Assembly (NCBI RefSeq): GCF_032854445.1
Contig: NC_088302.1
Span: forward strand, 51,240,046-51,304,045
DNA from: Liolophura sinensis
Taxonomy: Eukaryota > Mollusca > Polyplacophora > Chitonida > Chitonidae
Length of the DNA stretch: 64,000 bases
Reading direction: 5' to 3'
Below the pieces are notes generated by a model that made no database searches, was not told the DNA's origin, and saw only the letters and a program-made list of their open reading frames with translations. Shown in pieces: positions 27,001 through 42,000 of this stretch. Both the position numbers and the translations under genes were made by a program. Position 1 is the first letter of the stretch. Every line of letters starts with the position of its first letter.

Positions 27001-30000
27001 AGACTTAGTATTGCTAACAATCCATGCACTTCACCCCAGGATCTGAGATCTGTTCCATTCATCACAGTGTAACTGTCAGAAATACATGTATATATCTGTT
27101 CTCTTCCATTCACTAACCTGGAACTCAGTCTTCTTGAGTGTGCAGTCCTCTGCATGTCCAAGCTGCATAAACAGGTGCTTCAATCATAAGGTAATTCTGA
27201 TTTCATATCACCTAGTTATTTGTAAACAGGTACTGGAAGGATAGTGGACAGGTACTGGGTGAGTAGTGGACAGGTACTGGATGGGTAGTGGACAAGTACA
27301 GGATGGGTAGTGGACAAGTACTGGAAGGGTAGTGGACAAGTACTGAATGGTAGTGGACAGTTACTGGGTGGGTACTGGGTGGGTAGTGGACAGGTTCTGG
27401 ATGGTAGTGGATTGGTACTGAAAAGGTAGTGCACCATTACTGAATGGGTAGTGAACAGGTACTGGATGGGTTGTGAAGTACTAGGTTGGTATTGGTCAGG
27501 TACTGGATGGGTAATGAAGAAGTAGTGGACAAGTACTGGATGTGCAGTGGACAGGTACACATACTGGATGGATAGTGGAGTGGTACATGTACTGGATAGG
27601 TAGTGGACAGGTGGTGGTCAGGTACTGGCCGGGTAGTGATCAGATAGTGCATGGGTAGTGGACAGGTGCATGTACTGGACAGGTGATGGTCAAGTACCGG
27701 TCAAGTATCAGACAGATACGGCATGGGCAGATAGTGGTCAGTTACATGTACTATACAGGTAATGGACGGTTAATACTGGACAAACGTCCTGACCATATGT
27801 AATGTGGTGTTTGTATATTTGTATGAAGTGTAATTACTACTGAAACAAGTCAACTCACCTTACTCTTTGGAAAGTTGTAAGTGTTTACTGATGTGATATC
27901 ACTACAATGCATGTGGAAATGATGTGGTTCAGTCATAAAGCTTCAGAGTGACTAAATTCCAACATGGATCAACCTCAAGTATGAAAGTTTCTGAAGTTAT
28001 AAACAAGCTTCAGTCTCTAATGAAGCCCATATCTTTGAAGATTGATGTAAAAGAAAGTGTAAGCCTGATGCACAGTACTCGTATGTGTCAGAGAAAATTA
28101 GAGCGTATTGTACCCTGAGGGATCCTGTATTGATATGTATGTGTAGCCCATTACACACTGAGCCTGGATGATTTACGGTTGCCACACTCGTATAACCAGT
28201 GGTTGTAGTTTAAGAAAAATAAAAACAAGAGGAGCTGTCTGCATGTTTTGAAGACACCCGCCATGTGATCTTGTTAGTATCATTTTAAACCACTTTTCTC
28301 CTGTGTCGTGATGGGAACTGAAAAATGCTGCCTTGGCGAACATGAGACAAGGTATAAATAAATCTGTTGTCATAGTGACACCCAGGTAAAAAAAAAAACA
28401 GGCCAAGTGAGCCAGTCAGGTTTTCGCCCAGGGCAGTGTTTTTGTCAGAGCTATTGGGCCATGTGGTAATTAGAGCGGTTTGATAGTGCAGATTATCAGG
28501 AGGGGGGTTTTCAGCTCGTGTGTCACCTCCACCCACCCAGCAGTTTCATACTCTGCCTGTTCTGGTGACGAAGGCTGACAGTTCTGAAGAAGTTCTGATC
28601 ATCCTGAGAGCGCAGAAGATTTCTATCATAGCTTTAAGGATATACCTGTCACCAAACTCCCAAAGTTTTGGCGCACGGATGGATTTATCATTTCTGTCAA
28701 GGTACATGCCTGTCTTCTATGCAGGCTTTATGTGGTGTAAATGTACATGTCATTGTTTTTCTATGATTCACTTCATGTTTATTTCCCTTAGTTAATTATT
28801 CTGAAAGGAAATACTTTCGGCTACTGTGTTCAAGTTTTTTATGTGAAACTTCATGACATTGCAAACTACAATACAAGTTGTTCAAATTTTGTTATGGGGA
28901 AACAGGAATTTTGTGAACTGTTCTGATGAAAGTTTAATTTACATTCAAACTCACATAGGCCTGCAACAAGCCAGTTGTAATTTGATTCGGCCAAAGGGTT
29001 GCAATTTTAACTGCAGTTATTATAAAACAGACATTTACCTTAGATGCCACTGTGATACATATTTTTTACATCATTTGTATTTAAAAGGATCATGCTTGAG
29101 ACAAGGACTGGTTTAGTTACAAATTCAAGTCTAAATTTTCAAGTGTAACTTTTTGTGCAAAAAGATTTGTGTAAAAGTTTGTGCAAATATCACTAAATTA
29201 GAGGTTAATATGCATAATGCTAGTCATATGTACACATTTAAGTTATCCTTTCAAGTTACTGGCATAAGTTCCCCATTACTTCAAATACATGTACTAGGGT
29301 TGACCTTGCTGCAGTATTGCAAATGCAGGTGCTGTATTAATACAGTGTATGCACTGGATGATTTCACAATAGGTATATAAATAAAACTGTTTGTCTTGTC
29401 TCTTTTGTGGGCCTCATAAAAGTGATGCAGTAACTTGTCTAGACCAGAATTTATTCTAGAAATTATGTCACAGCATACATTGATATTAATATTAAGGGTC
29501 AAAGGTTAAAGGAGAAGAGTTAATCTCACCCAATCTACTGCTTAAATTTGCAAGCATTATTGATATCACCATCATACTGCTGTGAGCGTTTTAATTCAGT
29601 TTTATGATAGGCTTTAATGAGCTTATTTGGGGTATGTGGGGGGTACATGTAGACTTGTCCTGGTGATTCCATACCAAGAAACATTCTTCATGGGAGTTCC
29701 TATGTACTGATGAAACATTAAACTTGACGGTGTACATAGTTCAATTAGTCCACTGTGTGAACCACCTGAACATCTCGTTAACTCACTGAGTTTCGGTCAC
29801 GCCTTACAACAACCAGTGTAAATTATAGATGTCCATGTCAAACTGCTTGAGCGGGTTCTAAGTTAATGTCAGCAGTGTAGGCTGGCCCATTTCTGTTGCT
29901 GAGGCGTGTGACATTTGTCTGAGCTTAGGACTTAAGGAAAAACCTTGTGTACATGTCTGAGGCCTTTTAGGAAGGCTGGGTGAGCTGAAACATAGAGTGA

Positions 30001-33000
30001 AAGCAGGGTGATACATGGCTCTGTGTTCTAGGCTGAGCTGTGCGGACTGGGACTCACTTCATCAGGTTGTATGCTCAGAGAATCATTGTATGGTTTAGAC
30101 ACATTCACACTGGTTGGGACTGCTGTCAAGGTATTGTCTGTTGTGTTGTAGTCTGACTGAGGCACACTGGCTGGGACTGATCTCAGCTGATTGTGTGCTG
30201 TGTTATAGTCTGACCCAGGCACACTGGCTGGGACTGGTCTCAGCTGATTGTGTGCTATTTTATGGTCTGACTGATGCACACTGGCTAGTACTGGCCTCAG
30301 CTAATTGTGTGCTGTGTTATAGCTAACTGAGGCACACTGGCTAGTACTGGCCTCAGCTGATTGTGTGCTGTGTTATAGCTAACTGAGGCACACTGGCTAG
30401 TACTGACCTCAGCTGATTGTGTGCTGTGTTATAGCTTACTGAGGCACACTGGCTGGGGCTGGTCTCAGCTTATTGTGTGCTGTGTTATAATCTGACTGAT
30501 GCACAGTGGCTAGTACTGGCCTCAGCTGATTGTGTGCTGTGTTATAGCTAACTGAGGCACACTGGCTAGTACTGGCCTCAGCTGATTGTGTGCTGTGTTA
30601 TAGCTTACTGAGGCACACTGGCTGGGGCTGGTCTCAGCTTATTGTGTGCTGTGTTATAATCTGACTGATGCACAGTGGCTAGTACTGGCCTCAGCTGATT
30701 GTGTGCTGTGTTATAGCTAACTGAGGCACACTGGCTAGTACTGGCCTCAGCTGATTGTGTGCTGTGTTATAGCTAACTGAGGCACACTGGCTAGTACTGG
30801 CCTCAGCTGGTTGTGTGCTGTGTTATAGCTTACTGAGGCACACTGGCTGGGGCTGGTCTCAGCTTATTGTGTGCTGTGTTATAATCTGACTGATGCACAG
30901 TGGCTAGTACTGGCCTCAGCTGATTGTGTGCTGTGTTATAGCTAACTGAGGCACACTGGCTAGTACTGGCCTCAGCTGATTGTGTGCTGTGTTATAGCTA
31001 ACTGAGGCACACTGGCTGGGGCTGGTCTCAGCTTATTGTGTGCTGTGTTGTATTCTGACTGGGACACAATGGCTGGGATCAGCCTCATCTGATTGTGTCC
31101 TGTGTTGTTATGTGACTGAGGCACACTAGCTGGGACTGATCTAAGCTGATTGTGTGCTGTGTTGTTTTTTGACTGAGGCACAATGGCTGGGACTGATCTA
31201 AGTTGATTATGTGCTGTGTTATTGTCTGACTGAGGCACACTGGCTGGGACTGGTCTCAGCTGATTGTGTGCTGTGTTGCTTGTGTTGTTGTGTGACTGAG
31301 GCACACTGGCTGGGACTGGTCTCAGCTGATTGTGTGCTGTGTTATAGCCTGACTGATGCACACTGGCTGGGACTGGTCTCAGCTGATTGTGTGCTGTGTT
31401 ATAGTCTGACTGAGGCCCATTGGCTGGGATTGGTGTCAGCTGATTGTGTGTTGTGTTATAGTCTGTCTGAGGTACACTGGCTGGGACTGATCTAAGCTGA
31501 TTGCATGCTGTGTTATAGTCTGGCTGATGCACACTGGCTGGGACTGATCTAAGCTGATTGCGTGCTGTGTTATAGTCTGATTGAAGCACACTGACTGGGA
31601 CTGCTGTCAGCTGATTGTGTACTGTGTTACACTGTGATTGGGGCACACTGACTGCGACTGCTGTCAGCTGATTGTGTACTGTGTTACACTGTGATTGGGG
31701 CACACTGGGACTGCTGTCAGCTGATTGTGTACTGTGTTACATTGTGATTATGGCACACTGACTGGGACTGCTGTCAGCTGATTGTGTACTGTGTTACACT
31801 GTGATTGGGGCACAGTGACTGGGACTGATCTGAGACTGCATGCTGTGTTGTTTGAACTAAATATTGTACATGTGTCACTGGGGCTGTGTTTAGCTGTGAC
31901 TTAAGGATGGTTGGCAGCTCAGTAGGTTGGTTGGCAGCTCAGTCGGTTGGTTGGCAGCTCAATAGGTTGGTTGACATGCTTTTCATTTGGTTGAAGTTTT
32001 GATGTCGTGTCATTTAGCAGGAACATGTGGACTTTCTGCAGGATGTTGAAGCTATTGTGAATTTGTGCAGGCTTCTATTTCATATGGTCGGTTCTACTCT
32101 ATTTTGGTCCCAGGTTTCTATAAATGGGTGGACATGTACTTGTTAAACCTTCCTACAACATGTATGGATGAGGGTTGGGGTGGTGGGAGGGTTGTAAGTC
32201 TAATCTACCATATTAATTTATTAAAGGCTTAACTCTTGATTAACTGTACTGCAAGGCCTTGATGATGTATACGTGCTCCTTTGCACAATCCCTTTATTCT
32301 GCTCCCTTTAAGATACGCATATACATGTATCAGTGGTAACCTTATGTCACTCTCTACACATACCACTGAGAAATTAATATTTTTCATTTTTTTATCCGAT
32401 TGATTTCTAGTTGTATTCTAACTGTGTTAACGCCATACTTTTGTGGATGTTGTGTGGAAAAACTGCTCTCTCAGTGCTGGCTGATAGGCTTGAGGCCCTA
32501 ATAGTAACAGAAGAGTGATGAGTCAATCACTGTAAACCCATTAAAATGAAAGTCAGAGAAGACAGTGGACCAAGGCCTGTGGACACAGTTCTCTTTCCAT
32601 TGTCACCTTCCCTGTAATTACAAATATATCTCTGTTTATCTTAATGCTGTGCGTTTCACTAATTTAAAATTTATCGCTGTTTATCTTAACTCTCTAGTTT
32701 ACAATCAAACTGACCTCTGCTTTATCATGATAGTGGAATTTTAACAGGTGCATATACAAGCATGTTTCACCTATATATAAACTAACCGTTGATGTGTTTA
32801 TAGTGACTGCAAACTTAACTTTGTTCTGACCATACTGTTGCCCAAAGCACTGATGTGTAATGTTTATCACAACATTTCTTTTTGAAAAAAGCTATTTGTG
32901 ACAAAAAAATTGTTCTATTGACAGTCATCCTCATGTATATGTATAACGGCCTGTGTATAACTTTTGAGGTGACTGGTACATTTCAAAATTCCTTCAATCC

Positions 33001-36000
33001 AGCTAGTGTTTTGAAGATTCCCTATGTCAGGCACCACTTTGTACCTGATAAGATAGGATTGGATGCTCAATGCTATCATTGTCAGGCTGCCTATTTGTGT
33101 CTGTGTCTATATACATGTATCTATTTATGTTAAATGTAGTGGTTTATTGAACACAGCTTTTCTCGCATATTCACTCTCATTCACTATTTAGTTTAGATTT
33201 AAAACAACATCCTTACATGGGAAGGTCTGGCACAACTTGCGGATGGTCGTGTGTTTCCCCCAGGCTCTGCTTGGTTTCCTCCAACCATAATGCTGGTCGC
33301 TGTCGTGTAAGTGAAGTATTCTTGAGTACGGTGTGAAACACCCATAAGATAAGTAAATTAAAACTACATTTATGTATATTTGTCATTATTTTAGGAAATC
33401 ACTCATGTAAGAAATCTCTTTTAATCCAATTTGATGTGAATCTCCTGCATGTTAATATAATGATAAAGGTTAAGTGATCTTTTATGTGTTTTGATATGGA
33501 TGAATAACTGTCAATGTTAATTCTTGCAATAATATGTCAACATTCAGTGGTCTGCATGGTTAAGTTTTAATTGCTCTGGTTTGAAGAGGGCTGAGTTTCT
33601 CCGTGGGCATAATGTAAGTTATGGTCTGCCAAGTCCGTTATCTTCAAACTCCTGTTAGATGTCGGCTGATTTTAAGAAAAACCCTTTTGTGTACGTATAT
33701 ATCTGTACTGGCTTGTAACCTACCTGTCATTGCGTTGGTACATATCAACCCGGTGTTTGCAAACTATATATTATTTTGTCCAGCAGATAAATTCATTATC
33801 TTTAAATGGCTGCCAAACTTTGGTGAACTTTTCAGACCCTAAGGCTCTATAATATCTGATTCAGTCAACTGTGAAGGACAGTGGTTGTTTGAAATTAATA
33901 ATGTCAGATTTTCCCATATGCTTTGTCAACAAAAAAAGGCTCCCTACAAAAAATAGCACAGTGTATTTTGTAGTTTCCACACGCATTGATTTTTTTCATT
34001 GGACATGTTGGATCGCTGTTTCCAGCTAGGTGATGATGTTATTTCCATACACATGTCTGCAGTAAGTACATGTATTTTCTAAAATGTTGTTTTTTGCAGA
34101 TAAGTATATCATATTTGAATAATAATGATCTTGGTCTGTGGGCTAATCTTTGATAAGACTCTACATTGGTCACAAGTTTGCCCTCTTTTTGACTTTGGAC
34201 TACTCATTGATGCATCCTAATCAGTAGGGTTTACTTTGATCTTGATTGATTTGATCTACATGTACATGTTCTCCCACGACATTATTTGTTTGTTTAATTG
34301 AGTACGCATTTAAAGTGCTCCCGGGTACATGGATACGTACTGGTGTACACACATTTGCATACATGTAGATGACATTTACCTGGCTCTCCGAAGCCAGTCT
34401 TCATATAAACACACCTGTGCATACATCAGGTACATGTGTATATTGTGTGTTGTGCTCTGTTCATCAACCTTACATCAAAGAGCATACACTTAGTCATATG
34501 TAGGTACTTGGTGCGCAAGTACACCTCTCTATCAATTACAAAGACTGTTCTACATGATCATACATTCACACTTTGTTATTATAGTGAAACCATGATATGT
34601 ACATGTATTCTGACTGGAGGTACGTGCACTAGCTGACATGGTTAGAGGAAACCTCCAGGAATACTTATGTTTATACCCACCTATAAACTAATAGTCTAAA
34701 TTTATTCAAATGTAAGCATAGATAATCTGAATATACTGAGAATATTGCGTATTTGGCACAATTAAGTGTTGAATTATCATCATCAGTTGTTTTTATATGT
34801 TGTATTTAAAGGCTGAGGAAATGTACAACAACAAGCAGTCTGTCAAAACAGTTTCTGTTTATGACAGAAAAGAAACTTATATTGCATGATAGGATTGTTA
34901 GTATCGTGGGAATTTCTTCAGAAACAGGCAGAAAATTTGTCATTTTAAGGAATTTTAACTTAACAGTTAACCAGCTCAGTATCTGCATGTAGGGCCTACA
35001 TACATGTATATCACATTTTTAATATTTATACATAGATGTAAATATGCTAGGGATACAAATAAAAGCTGGAAAAGATGTATTGACTAAAAAAACATCCTGT
35101 TACGTACATTAGTTTTATGCATAAGGTTATTATGTCTTGTCTAATATGACACTGACTGTAGAATTCATGAACATGTTGTGGTTATAGGGCAGCGGCTACA
35201 CCAGTACCCTAACCAGTTGGCTGTGTTAATACGAAGGTGCTGTTTTCCAATCCAATGGAAATTTACCTTCATAATGTAATAAATGTCATGTAGGTTAGCT
35301 TCTATTTAGATTTACAGGTGTAGGTAAAACATTCAAGCTATTAGTGGAGGTTCTAAAAAAGGCAAGCCACATGTAACTAAAGATACAGTTCTTTCTGATA
35401 ATACTGATGTCTTGTGAAAATTCGGTGCTGAGCTGAGGACAGTCTGTCCCGGAGCTCTCACATTTGTGAGACATTATTTACTTAGTCACACCTAAACTAT
35501 GCAGACACCCAGAACTACTACATGTTAAAGCTAATAGTCATGTGTTAGAAATTACTGTAAGAGTTTTGTGGACTTTGAGCCAAAGTGTTAAGTTTACATA
35601 TATACATATTTACATATATGTACACAATACTTGTACAGCTATTGATATGTTTTTAAAGATGTGTTCAATCTAATTAGGCCATCAGCTGAAATATTAATTT
35701 ACTGTCTCCATTGTATTAAATACTAGGTTTTTATAAGTGTATGACCTGTATGTTAACTTTTGTGAAGCAGTATGAAACTAGTTATTTTTGGAATCATTGG
35801 ATTTTGAATTTTGGAATTCACAGTTATTGGAGATGTTCTACCAGTGATGTCCGCACAAGAGTGTCCAAGAAATCTGGCATGCTGTGATAGGTTTATTGGT
35901 CCTAGTCCACATATCATGTACACAAGTTTATGTGCCAAATGAAGATGACAAGTACAGGTGTAGCTATCATTGTGTAATTGCAACACATGCAGACAGGATC

Positions 36001-39000
36001 AGTGGCTGTCATATTTTGTCATTGTTTGGTGGCTCAGTCTTTGGAAAGATTTAAGTTATATTAAGCTACAAAGTAACTCCTATCACGCTTTCTATTCACT
36101 GTGTCGGACGCTATTCACATGCGGAATTCTTGAAGGCCGTTTATTAACATTTTTGTGCCATTGTTACATCAAGGGTATTTTTGTCCTTTTATCTATGTCA
36201 GCTGTGGTTTAAGTGGTTTTTGCCGTTCGTCAGGCTGGTTTGACAAAATGATGATGAGACCTAGTTCTATTTGTGAACTTAATAGGACCGTCATGTACTT
36301 CTGGTTGTAAACTTATATCTTGATGAAACTCCAACCTACATGGGAAAGGATATCAGTTAATGGATATAATGTAAACATGAGATGTTTGCTAATTAGCACT
36401 TTTCAGAAATACTGAGAAAGGAATTTTCTGAATATTTGAGCCTTGATTGAGACATTTGAAGCTTATGCAACACCTCAAATGTATGCAAAATTTCTGAGAG
36501 TGAGAGTGTAAATTACATGGACATGTTTATTCTCGTGCTAACATGCCTGAGAGTGTAAATTATATATACATGTGTATTCTTGAGCCTAACATGCCTGAGA
36601 GTGTAAATGACATGTACATGTGTATTCTTGTGCCTAACATGCCTGAGAGTGTAAATTATATATACATGTGTATTCTTGAGCCTAACATGCCTGAGAGTGT
36701 AAATGACATGTACATGTGTATTCTTGTGCCTAACATGCCTGAGAGTGTAAATTACATGTGCATGTGTATTCTTGTGCCAAACATGCCTGAGTGTGTAAAT
36801 GACATGTATATGTATTCTTGTGCCTAACACACCTGAGTGTGTAAATTACATGTGCATATCATGATGGTAAACTTCACCATGTCCTTGCATATCACAGCGC
36901 AATACATGTAGCTATGTCTATGTGATAACATTTAATATGTAGAAATGTCACCCATGGTACAAATCAGACACAAGTTTCAAGCAGAGCCATAGCCCTGATT
37001 GAATTTTTTCTCTTACAAAATGGGGAATAAATTAGTAAATATATTCTTTAGTCGTATCAAAGTTACTGGTCAGTTAACAAAAACTGATGGTAATTTAGAG
37101 CCTAAACATGTGAAATTTGGAAGTGGGGAGGTTTTAGAGGAGAAGAGGGTTTCTAGACATGCTCTCTTCAGAACTGTAATATAGACCATGCCTCAGCCGA
37201 CTGAGATTAATTTGCTTGCAGGTTTAATTAAATTAATTTATCCTGTTACTCGCTCTGTTTAATTGAACTGCTTTCGACAATTTAGATACATCCAATATTT
37301 CAAGTTTTACCTTAGTATTAAATTCTATGTTCCCTTAGGTGTCAGTAATTTTGATACATCCAATATTTCAAGTTTTACCTTAGTATTAAATTCTGTGTTC
37401 CCTCAGGTGTCAGTAATCTAGATACATCCAATATTTCAAGTTTTACCTTAGTATTAAATTTTATGTTCCCTCAGGTGTCAGTAATTTTGATACATCCAAT
37501 ATTTCAAGTTTTACCATAGTATTAAATTCTATGTTCCCTCAGGTGTCAGTAATTTTGATACATCCAATATTTCAGGTTTTACCTTAGTATTAAATTCTGT
37601 GTTCCCTCAGGTGTCAGTAATTTAGATACATCCAATATTTCAAGTTTTACCTTAGTATTAAATTCTATGTTCCCTCAGGTGTCAGTACTTTTGATACATC
37701 CAATATTTCAAGTTTTACCTTAGTATTAAATTCTGTGTTCCCTCAGGTGTCAGTAATTTTGATACATCCAATATTTCAAGTTTTACCTTAGTATTAAATT
37801 TTATGTTCCCTCAGGTGTCAGTAATTTTGATACATCCAATATTTCAAGTTTTACCTTAGTATTAAATTCTATGTTCCCTCAGGTGTCAGTAATCTAGATA
37901 CATCCAATATTTCAAGTTTTACCTTAGTATTAAATTCTGTGTTCCCTCAGGTGTCAGTAATTTTGATACATCCAACATTTCAAGTTTTACCTTAGTATTA
38001 AATTTTATGTTCCCTCAGGTGTCAGTAATCTAGATACATCCAATATTTCAAGTTTTACCTTAGTATTAAATTTTATGTTCCCTCAGGTGTCAGTAATTTT
38101 GATACATCCAATATTTCAAGTTTTACCTTAGTATTAAATTCTATGTTCCCTCAGGTGTCAGTAATTTTGATACATCCAACATTTCAAGTTTTACCTTAGT
38201 ATTAAATTTTATGTTCCCTCAGGTGTCAGTAATCTAGATACATCCAATATTTCAAGTTTTACCTTAGTATTAAATTTTATGTTCCCTCAGGTGTCAGTAA
38301 TTTTGATACATCCAATATTTCAAGTTTTACCTTAGTATTAAATTCTATGTTCCCTCAGGTGTCAGTAATTTTGATACATCCAATATTTCAAGTTTTACCT
38401 TAGTATTAAATTCTGTGTTCCCTCAGGTGTCAGTAATCTAGATACATCCAATATTTCAAGTTTTACCTTAGTATTAAATTTTATGTTCCCTCAGGTGTCA
38501 GTAATTTTGATACATCCAATATTTCAAGTTTTACCATAGTATTAAATTCTGTGTTCCCTCAGGTGTCAGTAATTTTGATACATCCAATATTTCAAGTTTT
38601 ACCATAGTATTAAATTCTATGTTCCCTCAGGTGTCAGTAATTTTGATACATCCAATATGTCTAGTTTTACCATAGTATTAAATTCTATGTTCCCTCAGGT
38701 GTCAGTAATTTTGATACATCCAATATGTCTAGTTTTACCAATTAATATGATTAAATCCTATGTTCCTTCAGGTGTCAGTGAGTTTAATATACAAGGTCAT
38801 TTTTAGGTCTAAGAAAATCAATGATACATTGTATTTTATAATAGATCTATAATATATATAATATCTATATTTTAGAAATTTGATTTGCAAATGAACTGAG
38901 TTTGTTTTGGGGGTACATGTAATCTAATAGTGTTTGTTAACAACAGATGCAATTTGATGAAATTGTCAATTAGTTAGCAGGCGTAGGGGTGCACCACCAC

Positions 39001-42000
39001 CATTAAGGGCTTAATTTGTTTGTCTCTTATCCTCATTCAGGTCATATGATGGAGTGTATTTGCCCTCTGACCTTTATTAGGCCCTCATTAAGTGACAACC
39101 TGACATGTGTACTTGTATGTTATAATATCCTACTTGTGTACACAGTAGTTACAGACTGTACACAATGATCTTAACTTCCAAAAGTGTTCTGTGCAAAACA
39201 GCTATGTTCTTATCTAAGCATTATCACATTTTCACATGCATAAACATAGTAAATTGAGCGAGAAATCATAGATTTCAGTTAAATTTCTGTTTTGCTTCAG
39301 AGCTTCTTGGCAATGTTTTGAGAAGTTTTGATAACTCAGCTGGTAAATGTGTCGTACATGTATATCAAAAATGTTTTAAATATTTTTGCAGATGAATGCA
39401 TGCCATGGAAATAAAACAAATAGACATTTGATCAAGCCTACTTAGACAGACATATGCATGCTATAGCCCCGCCTTTTGTGTGCGTGTGGTGAAATGATTA
39501 AAATATTAATTGAGTCTTTATGCAGACTAGTGTATGTGTGAGTAGGCACATGTACTTGTGTGTAGAACTGCTGTGGATTTGTCAAAATCTAAAGCCTAAC
39601 TTGGCAGTAAGGTCAGCTGTAGACCTTACATGTACATGTCCAGTCTGGACATAACAAGTATCCTCAGTACAGTACTTCAGTAGAGTTTTTGAAATATGGG
39701 ACTCAGCAATGGACGGCAGGAGAAGTTGGTGTGTATCTATAATCATTTTGGATAAGTACAATATTAGAAGCACTGTTAACTTCATAATTTGTGAGCATAG
39801 TTATTCTAAAATCTACTTTGCATTAAGTTCCCATTATATCCCTGCACTATTTGTTGAAAAGTGTATAAAAACATATAAACACAGTGATAATGCCTTGTTT
39901 GTGGATTGATGCATGACATGGACATGTATTTGTTTGTTAATGTACAAGTGTCCAGATCTTGTAACTACCTGTGTGAGCATTAAGTCTGATATTGATGTTT
40001 TATGGACTAATCAAATGTAGACATATACTGTCATCTTGTATAAAGGAAAAAATTTCTAAAAATCAAAGTAGCCATCACTTCATAGACCACTTAAAAACTA
40101 ATATGCATAAATATACTTTCACATATTTTTTTTAAGTTTTTTCGAAGAGAAATAAAGGTGCTCAAACTTTTGAATTCTGATGTGGGCTTTAAGGGCCATA
40201 CCATTAGAATTTAGGAACTCTGATGTCACAGGAAGATTTTCCAACTCTGATCACCAGTGTTGGAATAACTCTTTTTATCTATGACTAAAAGATTACTGAA
40301 ATAATGTTCACAGAAATTCCTTCCTTCTGGTGAACATCAGGAAAAAGGGTGATGTGACGTCAGAGTTTCTAGGTACTGTCAGTATGGTGTCACAAAGCCC
40401 ACCATAGAATTCAGATATTCGAATGCCTTTCAACACTCTTCAAAAAATCTAAAAAAATAAATGAAAGTATTTTTACACATAGTTTTTAGTTGTCTGTACG
40501 ATTATCCTTATCATATTTTAGCTTCTTTTACTTTAATGCATCAAGGTGTGACTGGTATTAAGATTTAAGACATCTTTAATGTGGACTAATCACCCCATGT
40601 TAAACTTGAAACATGGACCCTAGAAACATTTAAAGCACATACACGCTTGCTTTGAAGACTGCTTTAGTGGCCTAATGGTTAAAGTGTCTGCCTAAAAGTC
40701 GATAGGCCCTGGGATCAAACCTGGGTCAGGTCATACCAAAGACATTAAAAATGGTACTTGCTGCTGCCTCGCATGGCACACTGCACTGTGAGGTTAGAGC
40801 AAGGAAACATGATTGGTGTCAATAGGTGACTGGGTGGGATGTCATTTCTTGTATTTTCAGCATGATACTTCAGTGGTAGCAGCACTTTGGCAGCAAGTAC
40901 TCACCCTGCCGCAAGAGGACACCATATATGTACACACACCTAATGACTTTTTGTCATCATATGGCTGTAAAATTGTTAAGTACAACTTTAAACCCGCAGA
41001 TACATACATACTGTATACACACACATACATACACTTTCTTTGAAGTACTGATGTACATGTATTAATTCATTGTTGGTACATGAAACTGAAAGTGGGTTGG
41101 CTTGAGCACTACTTGTACTTGTAGTATTATAGTTACGCTGTTTCTCAGTGATACGGAAATATATAGTGTGAGTAACCCTCATATTGTGATATTGTATGAG
41201 GCATAAGCCAAGCCCAATACCAGAATTACTGACACCATGTTATATCCTGTCAAATAGTAATAGCATCATGAAGCTATCTTGCAAAAGACCTATCAGTTCA
41301 GTACAAAAGGCTGATGGTCTAGCTGGTGAATCGCCTCAGGGCACCAGAGTTAAACAAAGGGAGATAACCTAGTCAACAGATGCATGTATGACATCAGTTG
41401 CAGGATACGTGAATATACATGTTCCTCTTGTGAGTTTTACTAACCAATCAAAACCAGAATTTTTGGTCAGAGTCAGGTGAAATGTTTATTATTTAATTTT
41501 AGAGATGAAATTATATGACCTGGGTGGTCAACTGAGTGGTGAACTAAGTACAGTGATATCAGTCTGTACGGGACACGTCTCAAATATTCTCAAGTACATA
41601 TAGATGCAAATTCGATCATATCAAAATGTTGATGGGATGGAGTATGGTGGGTTGTTTTTAAGAATCTTAAATGAGTAGGATACACATGATTTTCATTCAT
41701 TTGCTGCCTTGAAGAGGGAATCTTTAAGATTTTATGCTTTTGTTATGGATGCCTCTTTGTGGCAAATTGTAGACTACAGCACATACAAGACTGTTCCAAC
41801 AAGTGACCATACATGAAGTTCATATAATGTTACTTGCCTTCTGCAGATATGATGAACTCTTTGAGCTTACTCTGCTTATTAAAATCTGTGTGTCACAAGG
41901 AAAAGTTCATTAGTTTCTCTCTAAATGTCAGTGGTTTACTCCAATTCCTCAGGTTTCCTCCACCCATATTTCATGTACTTGTTGCTGTAAATATCTGGTA

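Larger units (their letters stand above)
21531..27227 (+). other. Kinase intron 1, second part
   Basis: No supported exon. It contains SINE fragments on both strands, a C run at about 25230-25242 and a TA run at 26095-26115. Confidence 0.65.

Noticed and set aside
30972-31703. 243-codon minus-strand frame as a repeat protein gene
   Set aside because: Same reason: a 57-bp unit divisible by three. Neighbouring units in the same array are broken by stops.
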